A DNA stretch of 12,903 nucleotides from GWF2-43-63 sp964559205 (GTDB taxonomy: Bacteria > Bacteroidota > Bacteroidia > Bacteroidales > DTU049). Shown one piece after another: positions 1 to 6,729 of the stretch. The stretch's first letter is position 1; the number at the start of each line of letters is the position of its first letter. Both the position numbers and the translations under genes were made by a program. The DNA is taken from contig CAZLHV010000081.1 in NCBI GenBank assembly GCA_964559205.1, positions 1-12,903 of the forward strand. Reading direction: 5' to 3'. A model generated the notes under the pieces. The model was given only the letters and a program-made list of their open reading frames with translations. It did not search any database and was not told where the DNA came from.

Positions 1-525
1 CTTAATGGCGACAATATGGTTGGATTTCCCGATTTTCGTGCCCATGAACACGCATTTCAAACAATGATGCAAGTGGCCGGTCGTGCTGGACGTCGAGACA
101 ATTGCGGAAAAGTGTTCATTCAGGTTTACCATTCCGATAATCCTGTGGTTCAGTTTGTGGCGAATGATGACTGCGAGGGCTTTTTGAATCATGAACTAGC
201 ATCGCGTAAACAGTTCCTCTATCCTCCCTTTGTCAGGCTTATCAGGTTGTCGGTACTTCACAAGGATAAGGAGGTGACAGTAAGGGCATCGCGATTGCTT
301 GTGGATAAACTGAGGGTTTTCATTGGTGAAAAGCAGTTGCTTGGGCCTGAATTTCCTCCTGTTCCCAGAGTGAAGAACTTTTTCATCAGAAATATTCTGG
401 TGAAATTACCTCGTAACAATGCGCTTTCGGTGCAAAAAATCCAAATTAATTCTGAGATTAAAAATCTTTTGACTGATCCTGAATGCCGAGGAATTCGGGT
501 GATTGCAGATATTGATCCTGTTTGA
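1..525 (+). CDS. priA: Primosomal protein N' (PriA helicase), C-terminal part
   Basis: This is the 3' end of priA; the reading frame is open from base 1, so the gene starts outside the window and 174 residues are visible. PriA is the superfamily 2 DNA helicase that recognises stalled or repaired replication forks and reloads the replicative helicase. The visible part begins in helicase domain 2 with a LNGDN...FPDFRAHEHAFQ stretch, then the motif VI sequence QVAGRAGR, which carries the arginines that sense ATP. The PriA-specific C-terminal domain follows, with the characteristic YPPFVRLIRL segment and ending IADIDPV. The ATPase Walker motifs, the zinc-binding cysteines and the N-terminal 3'-DNA-binding domain are not in view. 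An internal ATG at base 16 is not the gene start. The next gene begins 2 bp after the stop, so the two are probably cotranscribed. Confidence 0.95.
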   Translation, partial: LNGDNMVGFPDFRAHEHAFQTMMQVAGRAGRRDNCGKVFIQVYHSDNPVVQFVANDDCEGFLNHELASRKQFLYPPFVRLIRLSVLHKDKEVTVRASRLLVDKLRVFIGEKQLLGPEFPPVPRVKNFFIRNILVKLPRNNALSVQKIQINSEIKNLLTDPECRGIRVIADIDPV

Positions 526-527
526 AT

Positions 528-1055
528 ATGAAGGAAGATTTGTTGCTAAAGAAACTACTATGTGACAGCCATAGGGCGACAGCCGACATGGCTGTCGCGG
601 TACTTATCGAGCGTTCGGACCTTTTGCAGCCTATGTTTCGGATGGCTTGCTCAGGATCGTATCCATGGGATATGAGGGCCTCGAATGTGATTGAAAAAGC
701 TGACGATCAGGTGCCGGGTTTCGCCGCTTCACTTATCCCAGAGATTTTAGAAAAAATGATGGCATTTAAAAATGATGGTCCCAAAAGACAGTTCATGAGG
801 ATGCTGATCAGGTATACCCAAGTCATGGACGAAGACCTGACGGGCACTTTATTCGACACAGCCTTGGCGTTATCTGCTGATCAGGCACAATCGACTGGAA
901 TAAGGCATAATGCCATCCTTGTTCTGCATCGCCTGGCTAAGCGTTATCCTGATATTTCAGGCGAGATATTTACCATGTTGAAACTCCGCCTTAGCGAAGA
1001 GCCTGAGCCATTCGCATCTTGGTTACGCGATTTCATGAAAAAGAATATGCCTTGA
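528..1055 (+). CDS. HEAT-like helical-repeat protein of unknown function
   Basis: I do not recognise a named family. The ATG at 528 gives 175 residues; a TTG six bases upstream would overlap the priA stop and is less likely. There is no signal peptide, membrane segment or Cys/His metal cluster, so the protein is probably cytosolic. The sequence reads as all-helical, with HEAT/ARM-like helix pairs. Examples are residues 47-77 (WDMRAS...IEKADDQVPGF...LIPEILEKM) and residues 124-149 (GIRHNAILVLHRLAKRYPDISGEI), where an Arg plus an Ala-x-x-x-Leu helix followed by a Pro turn is typical of such repeats. HEAT-like folds usually act as protein-binding scaffolds. Its only functional hint is position: it lies 2 bp behind priA, so it is likely translated from the same mRNA. 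Confidence that this is a real gene is high; its role is unknown. Confidence 0.8.
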   Translation: MKEDLLLKKLLCDSHRATADMAVAVLIERSDLLQPMFRMACSGSYPWDMRASNVIEKADDQVPGFAASLIPEILEKMMAFKNDGPKRQFMRMLIRYTQVMDEDLTGTLFDTALALSADQAQSTGIRHNAILVLHRLAKRYPDISGEIFTMLKLRLSEEPEPFASWLRDFMKKNMP

Positions 1056-1231
1056 GAATTCTTTCAGGACAATTGATGACCGGATTTTCTATAGCGATTA
1101 TTTATGTATCCTTTCCCGCTTTTTGTAAACAAATTGCCTCATGATGCCTTGAAGCACGCCGCATGTGTGACCGTGTTTCAATATTTGGTTAAGCTATTTT
1201 ACTTGTGACAGACCCTGCGAAAACGTTAATG
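1056..1231. other. Intergenic gap with no recognised feature
   Basis: About 175 bp between the HEAT-like gene and the promoter region of the next gene. I see no convincing hairpin followed by a T-run, no tRNA-like fold, and no plausible short gene on either strand. The region is AT-rich in its middle and contains only weak 4-bp inverted repeats. Confidence 0.5.
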
Positions 1232-1264
1232 TTGGAGTTCGTTGGAGGTTTTTTCGTTACTTTG
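1232..1264 (+). promoter_or_regulatory. Putative Bacteroidota sigma-ABfr-type promoter
   Basis: TTACTTTG at 1257-1264 matches the Bacteroidota -7 consensus TAnnTTTG at seven of eight positions. A TTG at 1232-1234 lies 22 bp upstream, within the range reported for the -33 element. The box ends only 4 bases before the ATG at 1269, so the transcript would be leaderless or nearly so. This also decides the start of the next gene: an ATG-like extension to 1242 would put the promoter inside the coding region. Confidence 0.5.
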
Positions 1265-1268
1265 CAGC

Positions 1269-1706
1269 ATGAAAAAGGAAGAATTTAATTCGTTTCTGGG
1301 GTTGACCCGGGGAGACCAGATCGGACGCGTTGAACAGTTATTTGGCAAACCCGATCAGGTGTATGATAATAATGATAATCATTACATTATTCATTACTTC
1401 CGATTTGCTGACGAGGATATTCTTTCTGTCAGTTTCAACCGAATCGATCTTCGCATCGAAACCATTTTTCTTGGCTGTCGCCGCTTACATCTCACTTTCG
1501 ATTGGCTCGAGTCTTTACACATTGATGAGCCGAAGGCGATGCTCCTTGACAAGCATATTGACGAGATTATCGATTTGCTAGGGGTGCCCGACGAAGAGGA
1601 TCCCGACGACTTCTTTTACACTACTCAGGACCTGGAAATCGATTTTTACTGCCCTGAAGAAAACGACTTCTTTTGTCGACGAATCATGGTGACTTGGTTC
1701 AATTAA
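1269..1706 (+). CDS. Acidic protein with two similar halves, unknown function
   Basis: The predicted protein is 145 residues from the ATG at 1269 (MKKEEF...). A longer in-frame start at 1242 is rejected because it would include the likely promoter box. There is no signal peptide or membrane segment, and the sequence is rich in Asp and Glu. Residues about 11-58 and 91-145 look like two copies of one module. Each has a short amphipathic helix leading into a turn, IGRVEQLFGKPD at 17-28 and IDEIIDLLGVPD at 98-109, followed by an Asp-rich loop and aromatic beta strands (HYIIHYF; LEIDFYC). The helix-L-G-x-P-D-then-strands pattern is reminiscent of BamE/SmpA-type or PepSY-like folds, but similarity at this level does not assign a function. 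It stands alone, with its own promoter and a convergent neighbour downstream. Confidence 0.75.
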   Translation: MKKEEFNSFLGLTRGDQIGRVEQLFGKPDQVYDNNDNHYIIHYFRFADEDILSVSFNRIDLRIETIFLGCRRLHLTFDWLESLHIDEPKAMLLDKHIDEIIDLLGVPDEEDPDDFFYTTQDLEIDFYCPEENDFFCRRIMVTWFN

Positions 1707-1887
1707 CCTTCATCGGGATATAATCTGGCTTTTGTTGAATAGATTTCGCATAAAGCGCTTGAGTTTTATCATTTCCAAAAGAATATTTTAAGGCTGGTTT
1801 TTCAGTTAAAGACGATATTGCTCATGCCAACAAGCATTTGTTATGTATTTCTTTTATGTGGTTTTAGTGTTACACAATATGCTGGGC
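1707..1887. other. Convergent intergenic region, mostly featureless
   Basis: About 180 AT-rich bases between the stop of the plus-strand 145-residue gene and the terminator of the minus-strand peptidase gene. I find no second hairpin with a T-run that would end the plus-strand transcript, and no small gene. Confidence 0.45.
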
Positions 1888-1921
1888 ACAAAAAAAGCTG
1901 TCATTAATGCAATGACAGCTT
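1888..1921 (-). terminator. Rho-independent terminator of the S46 peptidase gene
   Basis: A perfect 11-bp inverted repeat, arms 1895-1905 and 1911-1921 (AAGCTGTCATT on either strand), encloses a 5-base loop. On the minus strand the stem runs straight into seven T residues (complement of 1890-1896). It starts 18 bp past the peptidase stop codon. The plus strand lacks a T-tract after the stem, so it should act in the minus direction only. Confidence 0.9.
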
Positions 1922-1939
1922 CTCTGAAAATTCAGTAGA

Positions 1940-4120
1940 TTATTTTCTGATGTCGAGCTCCTGAATGATATTGGTAGCTTCGGCATATTTTTCAATCAGG
2001 AAGAGGATGTAACGAATGTCTGTTGATATGGTCCTGGTTTGATCAGGAACATAGCTTAGGCTTGACGCTGTTGCTTCCCAGTTGATGTCAAATACAATCC
2101 CTACAAGTTCACCTTTTCCATTAAGAATAGGAGCTCCAGAGTTTCCTCCAGTTACGTCGCAATCAGAAAGGAAGCAGATAGGAATGGTTCCGTTTGCATT
2201 CGTGTATCCGCCAAAATCCTTTTTATTGTAGAGATCCTTTAATTTCTCAGGAATGATGAAGTCCGGGTTTTTTGCATCTTCTCGGGCCATCATCTCATCG
2301 ATGGTGGTGTAGAATGGTTTTTCAATTCCATCGGTTGGGGTGTAACGAGTTACTTTGCCATAAGTGATGCGCATGGTGCTATTGGCATCAGGATAGAATT
2401 TTTTCTTGTCTTTAAGCATCACCATCAGGCCGTTCATATACAATCTTTCTCCGTTAAGGAGCTTCTGTTCAAATGCATTGATTTGTTCCTTAATCTGATT
2501 GTGCTTTTCGTTGAAAGAAAGCATAGCAATAAACCCAGGGTCTTTTTCGAGAATTTTGGCATTGGGTTCACGCAGAAACTCATACACCAACTCTTTGCTT
2601 GCGAAAATTGACTTCTCGAAAAGGAAATTGGCATAGAGGGTGAAGTTGTCCTTGTATTTTTTATCCACTTCTTCAAACACGCTTGGGTAAAACTCAGCAC
2701 CAATGTCGTCTTTCATGATGCGGAATAAGCTGATGAGCACTTTTTTATCTACTTCAAGGTTATAGCTGTTGAAGTAATAATTGGATGCATAGTACTTCAG
2801 TTTTGTGCTCAGATCGGCCACTTTAGCGGCTTTCTGATCTTCGGGCAAATCGGTCTTGTTCAGGTAATAATTCAAAGAGTCAAATTTGTTGGCAAAAGTG
2901 ATAATCTCCGGTCCCCGGAAAACACATTCGCGATAATACACTAAAGCCTTGCGATATTTGGAAATTTCGGAATAGGCTTCGTTGATGGTTGCAAGTGCAT
3001 TACCATATTTCGTTTTTCTTGCAGCGTCGCCATTCACCCATTTGGTGAATTCATCTTCAAGCGCTTTCTTCTTGTCCATGGCTTTGAGGCGTTTCAGCAC
3101 TTCGGTCTGGCCGATATAGTACTTCCAGTAGTTCGACGAGCGATTATACTTCGAACGATACATCAGGTTGATGGATGGGTCGCGATCCATGTCTTCTTTC
3201 ATCAGACGAAGCTTGTTGTCGCGGATTTTTACCACAGAAGGATTGATGGTTTCGAGATTCAGATTTAATCCACTACTGGTCATAAACCGGTCGGTAGTTC
3301 CGGGATAGCCAAGAACCATGGTGAAATCGCCTTCGTTGACACCCTTGGTTGAAATGGGAATATAATACTTGGGTACGTAAGGAATGTTTTTACGCTTATC
3401 GTAGGGCGATGGCTTGCCATCGGGGCCCATGTAAACACGGAAAAAAGCGAAATCGGCTGTATGACGAGGCCACAACCAGTTGTCAGAATCTGCCCCAAAA
3501 TTGCCAATGGCCATCGGAGGAGCGCCAACAAGTCGTACGTCGCGAAAAACTTCATAAATGAAGAGGTAAAACTCATTGCCTTTGAAGAATGCTTTCACTT
3601 CACCTTCGTAATGTGTTCCTTTGATAGCTTCCTGAACAAGTTTGTCGGAAATTTCTTTTGTTTTTGCCTCACGTTCCAGCGGAGTCATTGTTTCATTGAG
3701 CTGACTAAGAACTTTTTGGCTAACATCTTCAATTCTGACAAGAAAAGTAGCTTTTAAGTTAGGGTTGTACAACTCCTGCTTTTTGTCAAGTGCCCAGAAT
3801 CCGTTTTGCACATAATCGAGATTATACTTGATGGAATTCTCGGTGATGTATTCCAGACCGCAGTGATGGTTGGTCATCATCAGCCCTTCTTTCGAAATCA
3901 TAAAGGCAGTACACATGCCATCGTTCATCGAAACGATTGCGTCCTTTAGACTGGCGTGATTGATGCTGTAAATTTCCTCAGCCGTAAGCTGCAACCCCAT
4001 TTTCTGCATGTCGGTATAATTGAGCCGGTCTACCAGCAATGGCAGCCACATCCCCTCATCGGCTGATACCCTGAATACGGAAAGAAAAAATACGAAATTG
4101 ATTAAAAAGAACTTTTTCAT
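1940..4120 (-). CDS. S46-family dipeptidyl-peptidase (DPP7/DPP11 type)
   Basis: This is a periplasmic serine dipeptidyl-peptidase of 726 residues, the normal length for family S46. These enzymes remove N-terminal dipeptides from oligopeptides and feed amino-acid catabolism in asaccharolytic Bacteroidota. A signal peptide (MKKFFLINFVFFLSVFRVSA) precedes the mature start DEGMW, itself typical of the family. The catalytic triad can be read from the conserved motifs: His86 in TNHHCG, Asp223 in WPRHTADF, and Ser661 in TGGNSGAP. The central helical cap that binds the substrate N-terminus lies between these regions. The residue 18 positions after the Ser, which in characterised enzymes is Gly (DPP7, hydrophobic P1) or Arg/Ser (DPP11, acidic P1), is Ile679 here (FDINWE). 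I therefore do not assign DPP7 or DPP11. The gene lies 53 bp behind the PorE-like gene, with its own candidate promoter box and a strong terminator. Confidence 0.95.
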   Translation of the reverse strand: MKKFFLINFVFFLSVFRVSADEGMWLPLLVDRLNYTDMQKMGLQLTAEEIYSINHASLKDAIVSMNDGMCTAFMISKEGLMMTNHHCGLEYITENSIKYNLDYVQNGFWALDKKQELYNPNLKATFLVRIEDVSQKVLSQLNETMTPLEREAKTKEISDKLVQEAIKGTHYEGEVKAFFKGNEFYLFIYEVFRDVRLVGAPPMAIGNFGADSDNWLWPRHTADFAFFRVYMGPDGKPSPYDKRKNIPYVPKYYIPISTKGVNEGDFTMVLGYPGTTDRFMTSSGLNLNLETINPSVVKIRDNKLRLMKEDMDRDPSINLMYRSKYNRSSNYWKYYIGQTEVLKRLKAMDKKKALEDEFTKWVNGDAARKTKYGNALATINEAYSEISKYRKALVYYRECVFRGPEIITFANKFDSLNYYLNKTDLPEDQKAAKVADLSTKLKYYASNYYFNSYNLEVDKKVLISLFRIMKDDIGAEFYPSVFEEVDKKYKDNFTLYANFLFEKSIFASKELVYEFLREPNAKILEKDPGFIAMLSFNEKHNQIKEQINAFEQKLLNGERLYMNGLMVMLKDKKKFYPDANSTMRITYGKVTRYTPTDGIEKPFYTTIDEMMAREDAKNPDFIIPEKLKDLYNKKDFGGYTNANGTIPICFLSDCDVTGGNSGAPILNGKGELVGIVFDINWEATASSLSYVPDQTRTISTDIRYILFLIEKYAEATNIIQELDIRK

Positions 4121-4145
4121 GACAGCATTTATTTCTTTTGTTAGA

Positions 4146-4153
4146 CAAAATTA
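4146..4153 (-). promoter_or_regulatory. Putative -7 promoter box of the S46 gene
   Basis: On the minus strand this reads TAATTTTG, a full match to the Bacteroidota -7 consensus TAnnTTTG. It lies 25 bases before the ATG at 4120. No clear TTG -33 element is seen 17-23 bp upstream, which keeps confidence moderate. Confidence 0.45.
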
Positions 4154-4173
4154 CATTTTTCCTGCTTTTCGCA

Positions 4174-6186
4174 TTACTTGCTCAGAATCCTGAATTCCGT
4201 TCTGCGATTTGCCTGACGACCTTCGTCGGTGGTATTGGTAGCAATTGGACTGGTTTCCCCGTAGCCTTTGGCGACCAGTCGGTTTTCTGAAATCCCCGAG
4301 GCTATCAAAAATGATACCACCGATTCAGCTCTCTGATTGGAAAGTTTCAAGTTATAATCATCAGGTCCTACGTTATCGGTATGACTTGAGATTTCAATTT
4401 TCAGCGTTGGAATGTCCTTCATGAGTTTCACAAGTCGGTTGAGTTCTTCGACTGATTCCGGGCGCAGAGTGGCGCGGTCGAAGTCATAAAAAATGTTGTT
4501 CAGAACAATTTTTTCACCTACCCGAACATCCTCGATTCTTGCTTTAGCCGTATCGCCGGCCAGAAGCAGTTTGTTCAAAAACATATCCAAAACCAGCTCT
4601 TCGCGTTTTTCATCCTCTTCTACCGAAAGGCTATATGTGCCCATGCGGTATCCGTCGGCTTTAACTTTAATCTCATATTCGTCGCCAAGCAGAAGGGTTG
4701 TTTTGTATGAACCATCTTCGGCACTTGAGGTAAGGCTCGTGATTACCTGACCCTTGTCCTTGGAGTGAAACTCTATTGTGGCTTCAAGCGCCTTGAATGA
4801 ATTTGCATCAGCAACACGCCCACGAAGCTTAATGGTTTTCTTCTTGGCCTTGATGATGGTCATGTAATAAATGTCCTGTCCGCCAACGCCATAATTTTTC
4901 GCAGAAGAGTAATACGCGTGTTTTTCGTCCGGAGTTGGAATGTAAAACACATCGTCTTCGGTGGTATTGATAGGATATCCCATGTTTTCAGGGGTCGTCC
5001 AGAATCCATCTTCAGTTCTTGTGCAAATAAAAATGTCGAAACCTCCCATGTTGTCATGTCCCTGCGATGAAAAATACAGCGTGTATCCATCGGGAAGCAT
5101 GTATGGAGAATCTTCGTCATAAATTGTATTGATGGTTGGCCCCATGTTTTCGGCTTCCATCCATTTCCCATTAATGTTTTCGGTCATCCAGATATCACGT
5201 CCGCCATACCCGCCAGGGCGATTACTGACAAAGAAAATCACATTCATATCGGGCGAGTAGCAGGCATGGGTTTCCCAATATTCAGAATTGACAGGTTCTG
5301 GCATTTTCTCAGGCTTACTCCACTCGTTGTTTTCAAGCAATTGGCTGAAATAGATGTTGCCATCGCCTTTATCATCCTTGTATAGCAGAATAGTTTTACC
5401 GTCGGGAGAAATGCTGATGGTGGCTTCGTGTCCAACCGTGTTGATCTTACCCCCGATATGGCGGGCTGGTCCCCAGCGATTGTCGCTTCCAAGAGGCGAG
5501 AAATAAACGTCTTCGTAATATAAACCCTTGTTGTCTTTCTTATTGCCAGTGCTGCCTTCGCGCCGGCTGGTGAAATACAGAGTCTTCATGTCGGTTGTAA
5601 TCACCGGACTGTATTCAGGATGGGCCGAGTTGATAGGATTGCCAAGGTTCTCAATTTTTATGCTCAAGGGGTTGTTGATGATTTTGATGGCATTGAACGA
5701 TTTTTCTTTCAGCATACGAGCTGAATCTGCAAGTTCAGGATCATCAAACTCGGCATACTTGATAAATTTATCGTAGTTCTCAACTGCCTTGGAGAACTTA
5801 TAGTCGACATGATACACAATGCCCAGATAAAGAAATGCATCAATGGGTGAAGACATTTCGAGATAATCTCCACGGTACTCTTTAACCACATTGGCGCTTG
5901 CCTTCTCAAGATAAGGTATGGCTCTGGGTTTGCCACTTCCCATGTTGGCATAGCAATACCCGATTTTAAAATTGAGGTTGGCATTTCCCGGATAAACCGA
6001 ATCCCAATGAAGATAGACCTTCACTGCTTCTTCAAAGTTATTGTCGAGAATATAAAGCTCGGCATTGTCGTATTCGGTCTTGAATTTTTTATCATTCTGC
6101 ATTTTGGTCAGAACCTCGTCCGACTGTGCCTGCAACAGGCTGAAGCTGAATAACAGTACAATAGCGGCGTAAAAAGTCTTGTTCAT
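4174..6186 (-). CDS. TPR-PD40-CRD-OmpA envelope protein, PorE-like
   Basis: The start is the ATG at 6186, giving 670 residues; a TTG four codons upstream precedes the natural signal sequence and is rejected. Domains in order are: a signal peptide (1-20, LLQA followed by QS); TPR-like helices (about 36-165); a beta propeller of about five PD40/WD40-like blades (about 175-445), including repeated cores such as GYGGRDIW, NMGGFDIF and GVGGQDIY; a carboxypeptidase regulatory-like domain (about 453-540); and an OmpA C-terminal peptidoglycan-binding domain (560-670). Asp604 and Arg619 correspond to the diaminopimelate-binding Asp/Arg pair. This order is that of PorE, a periplasmic type IX secretion component that binds peptidoglycan. 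However, Bacteroidota genomes carry several such paralogues, and the lipobox cysteine of PorE is absent. The protein is probably periplasmic and anchored to the cell wall. It precedes the S46 gene on the same strand. Confidence 0.85.
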   Translation of the reverse strand: MNKTFYAAIVLLFSFSLLQAQSDEVLTKMQNDKKFKTEYDNAELYILDNNFEEAVKVYLHWDSVYPGNANLNFKIGYCYANMGSGKPRAIPYLEKASANVVKEYRGDYLEMSSPIDAFLYLGIVYHVDYKFSKAVENYDKFIKYAEFDDPELADSARMLKEKSFNAIKIINNPLSIKIENLGNPINSAHPEYSPVITTDMKTLYFTSRREGSTGNKKDNKGLYYEDVYFSPLGSDNRWGPARHIGGKINTVGHEATISISPDGKTILLYKDDKGDGNIYFSQLLENNEWSKPEKMPEPVNSEYWETHACYSPDMNVIFFVSNRPGGYGGRDIWMTENINGKWMEAENMGPTINTIYDEDSPYMLPDGYTLYFSSQGHDNMGGFDIFICTRTEDGFWTTPENMGYPINTTEDDVFYIPTPDEKHAYYSSAKNYGVGGQDIYYMTIIKAKKKTIKLRGRVADANSFKALEATIEFHSKDKGQVITSLTSSAEDGSYKTTLLLGDEYEIKVKADGYRMGTYSLSVEEDEKREELVLDMFLNKLLLAGDTAKARIEDVRVGEKIVLNNIFYDFDRATLRPESVEELNRLVKLMKDIPTLKIEISSHTDNVGPDDYNLKLSNQRAESVVSFLIASGISENRLVAKGYGETSPIATNTTDEGRQANRRTEFRILSK

Positions 6187-6212
6187 ACGGAATCGCAATT
6201 TAATCCATTGTG

Positions 6213-6220
6213 CAAAAGTA
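6213..6220 (-). promoter_or_regulatory. Putative -7 promoter box of the PorE-like gene
   Basis: On the minus strand this reads TACTTTTG, a full match to TAnnTTTG, 26 bases before the ATG at 6186. A TTG at 6246-6248 (minus strand) is 25 bp upstream, slightly outside the usual -33 spacing. The sequence just after the box, TTTGCACAATG, is identical to the start region of the U32 gene, but here that ATG opens only a two-codon frame. Confidence 0.5.
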
Positions 6221-6263
6221 ATAATTTATCTCATATATTGTAAAACAAATAGATGAATTTCGT

Positions 6264-6290
6264 AAAAACAGCTAAACGAAAAGCTTGTTT
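6264..6290 (-). terminator. Possible weak terminator after tadA
   Basis: On the minus strand, AAACAAGCT and AGCTGTTT form an imperfect stem with one bulged base around an 8-base loop, followed by a run of five T residues that overlaps the stem end. It overlaps the tadA stop codon. The stem is AT-rich and weak, so some read-through into the PorE-like gene is likely. Confidence 0.3.
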
Positions 6291-6729
6291 ATCTCCGTTT
6301 TCGAAAAAACAACTGAAGCAGCTCAATGGCTTCAGTTTCCTTAACTCCCTTACTTACAGTTGTTTTTGGATGGAGAATATGATCAGAGAAACTTGTAAAA
6401 CCACCTTTGGAATCCGATGCGCCATAAACAAGCCTTCCGATCCGTGCCCACCTTAGGGCGCCTGCACACATGACGCAGGGTTCAAGGGTGACATAAAGCG
6501 TGTAATCCTCGAGGAATTTAATGCCTTCTGATGCCGAAAGAGCAGTAACAGCAATCATTTCGGCATGTGCAGTTACATCGCGAAGCATCTCGGTTTGATT
6601 GTGTGCCCGGGCTACAATGCGACCTTTCTCAACCAATACTGCTCCGATGGGAACTTCACCTTTATCGAAGGCTTTTTTTGCCTCTTTAAGGGCTTCAGTC
6701 ATGAATTCATCATCATGTTTTTCGCTCAT
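6289..6729 (-). CDS. tadA: tRNA-specific adenosine deaminase TadA
   Basis: This is a 146-residue zinc deaminase that converts A34 to inosine in the anticodon of tRNA-Arg(ACG), allowing one tRNA to read CGU, CGC and CGA. The cytidine/deoxycytidylate deaminase signature is complete: HAEM with the zinc ligand His55 and the proton-shuttling Glu57, and PCVMC with the zinc ligands Cys85 and Cys88. GEVPIGAVLV near residue 24 and Asn44 in the HNQ segment are typical of TadA. The length and the Phe/Arg-rich C-terminal helix (LLQLFFRKRR) also fit TadA better than guanine deaminase, which is the main alternative. Its ATG overlaps the stop of the upstream OmpA-type gene by 4 bases (ATGA), so translation is probably coupled. 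Confidence 0.9.
   Translation of the reverse strand: MSEKHDDEFMTEALKEAKKAFDKGEVPIGAVLVEKGRIVARAHNQTEMLRDVTAHAEMIAVTALSASEGIKFLEDYTLYVTLEPCVMCAGALRWARIGRLVYGASDSKGGFTSFSDHILHPKTTVSKGVKETEAIELLQLFFRKRR

Noticed and set aside
4117..4128. Three-codon upstream frame (ATG CTG TCA TGA) overlapping the S46 start codon
   Set aside because: Such short frames are expected by chance in AT-rich leaders, and there is no supporting start context as there is at 6208.
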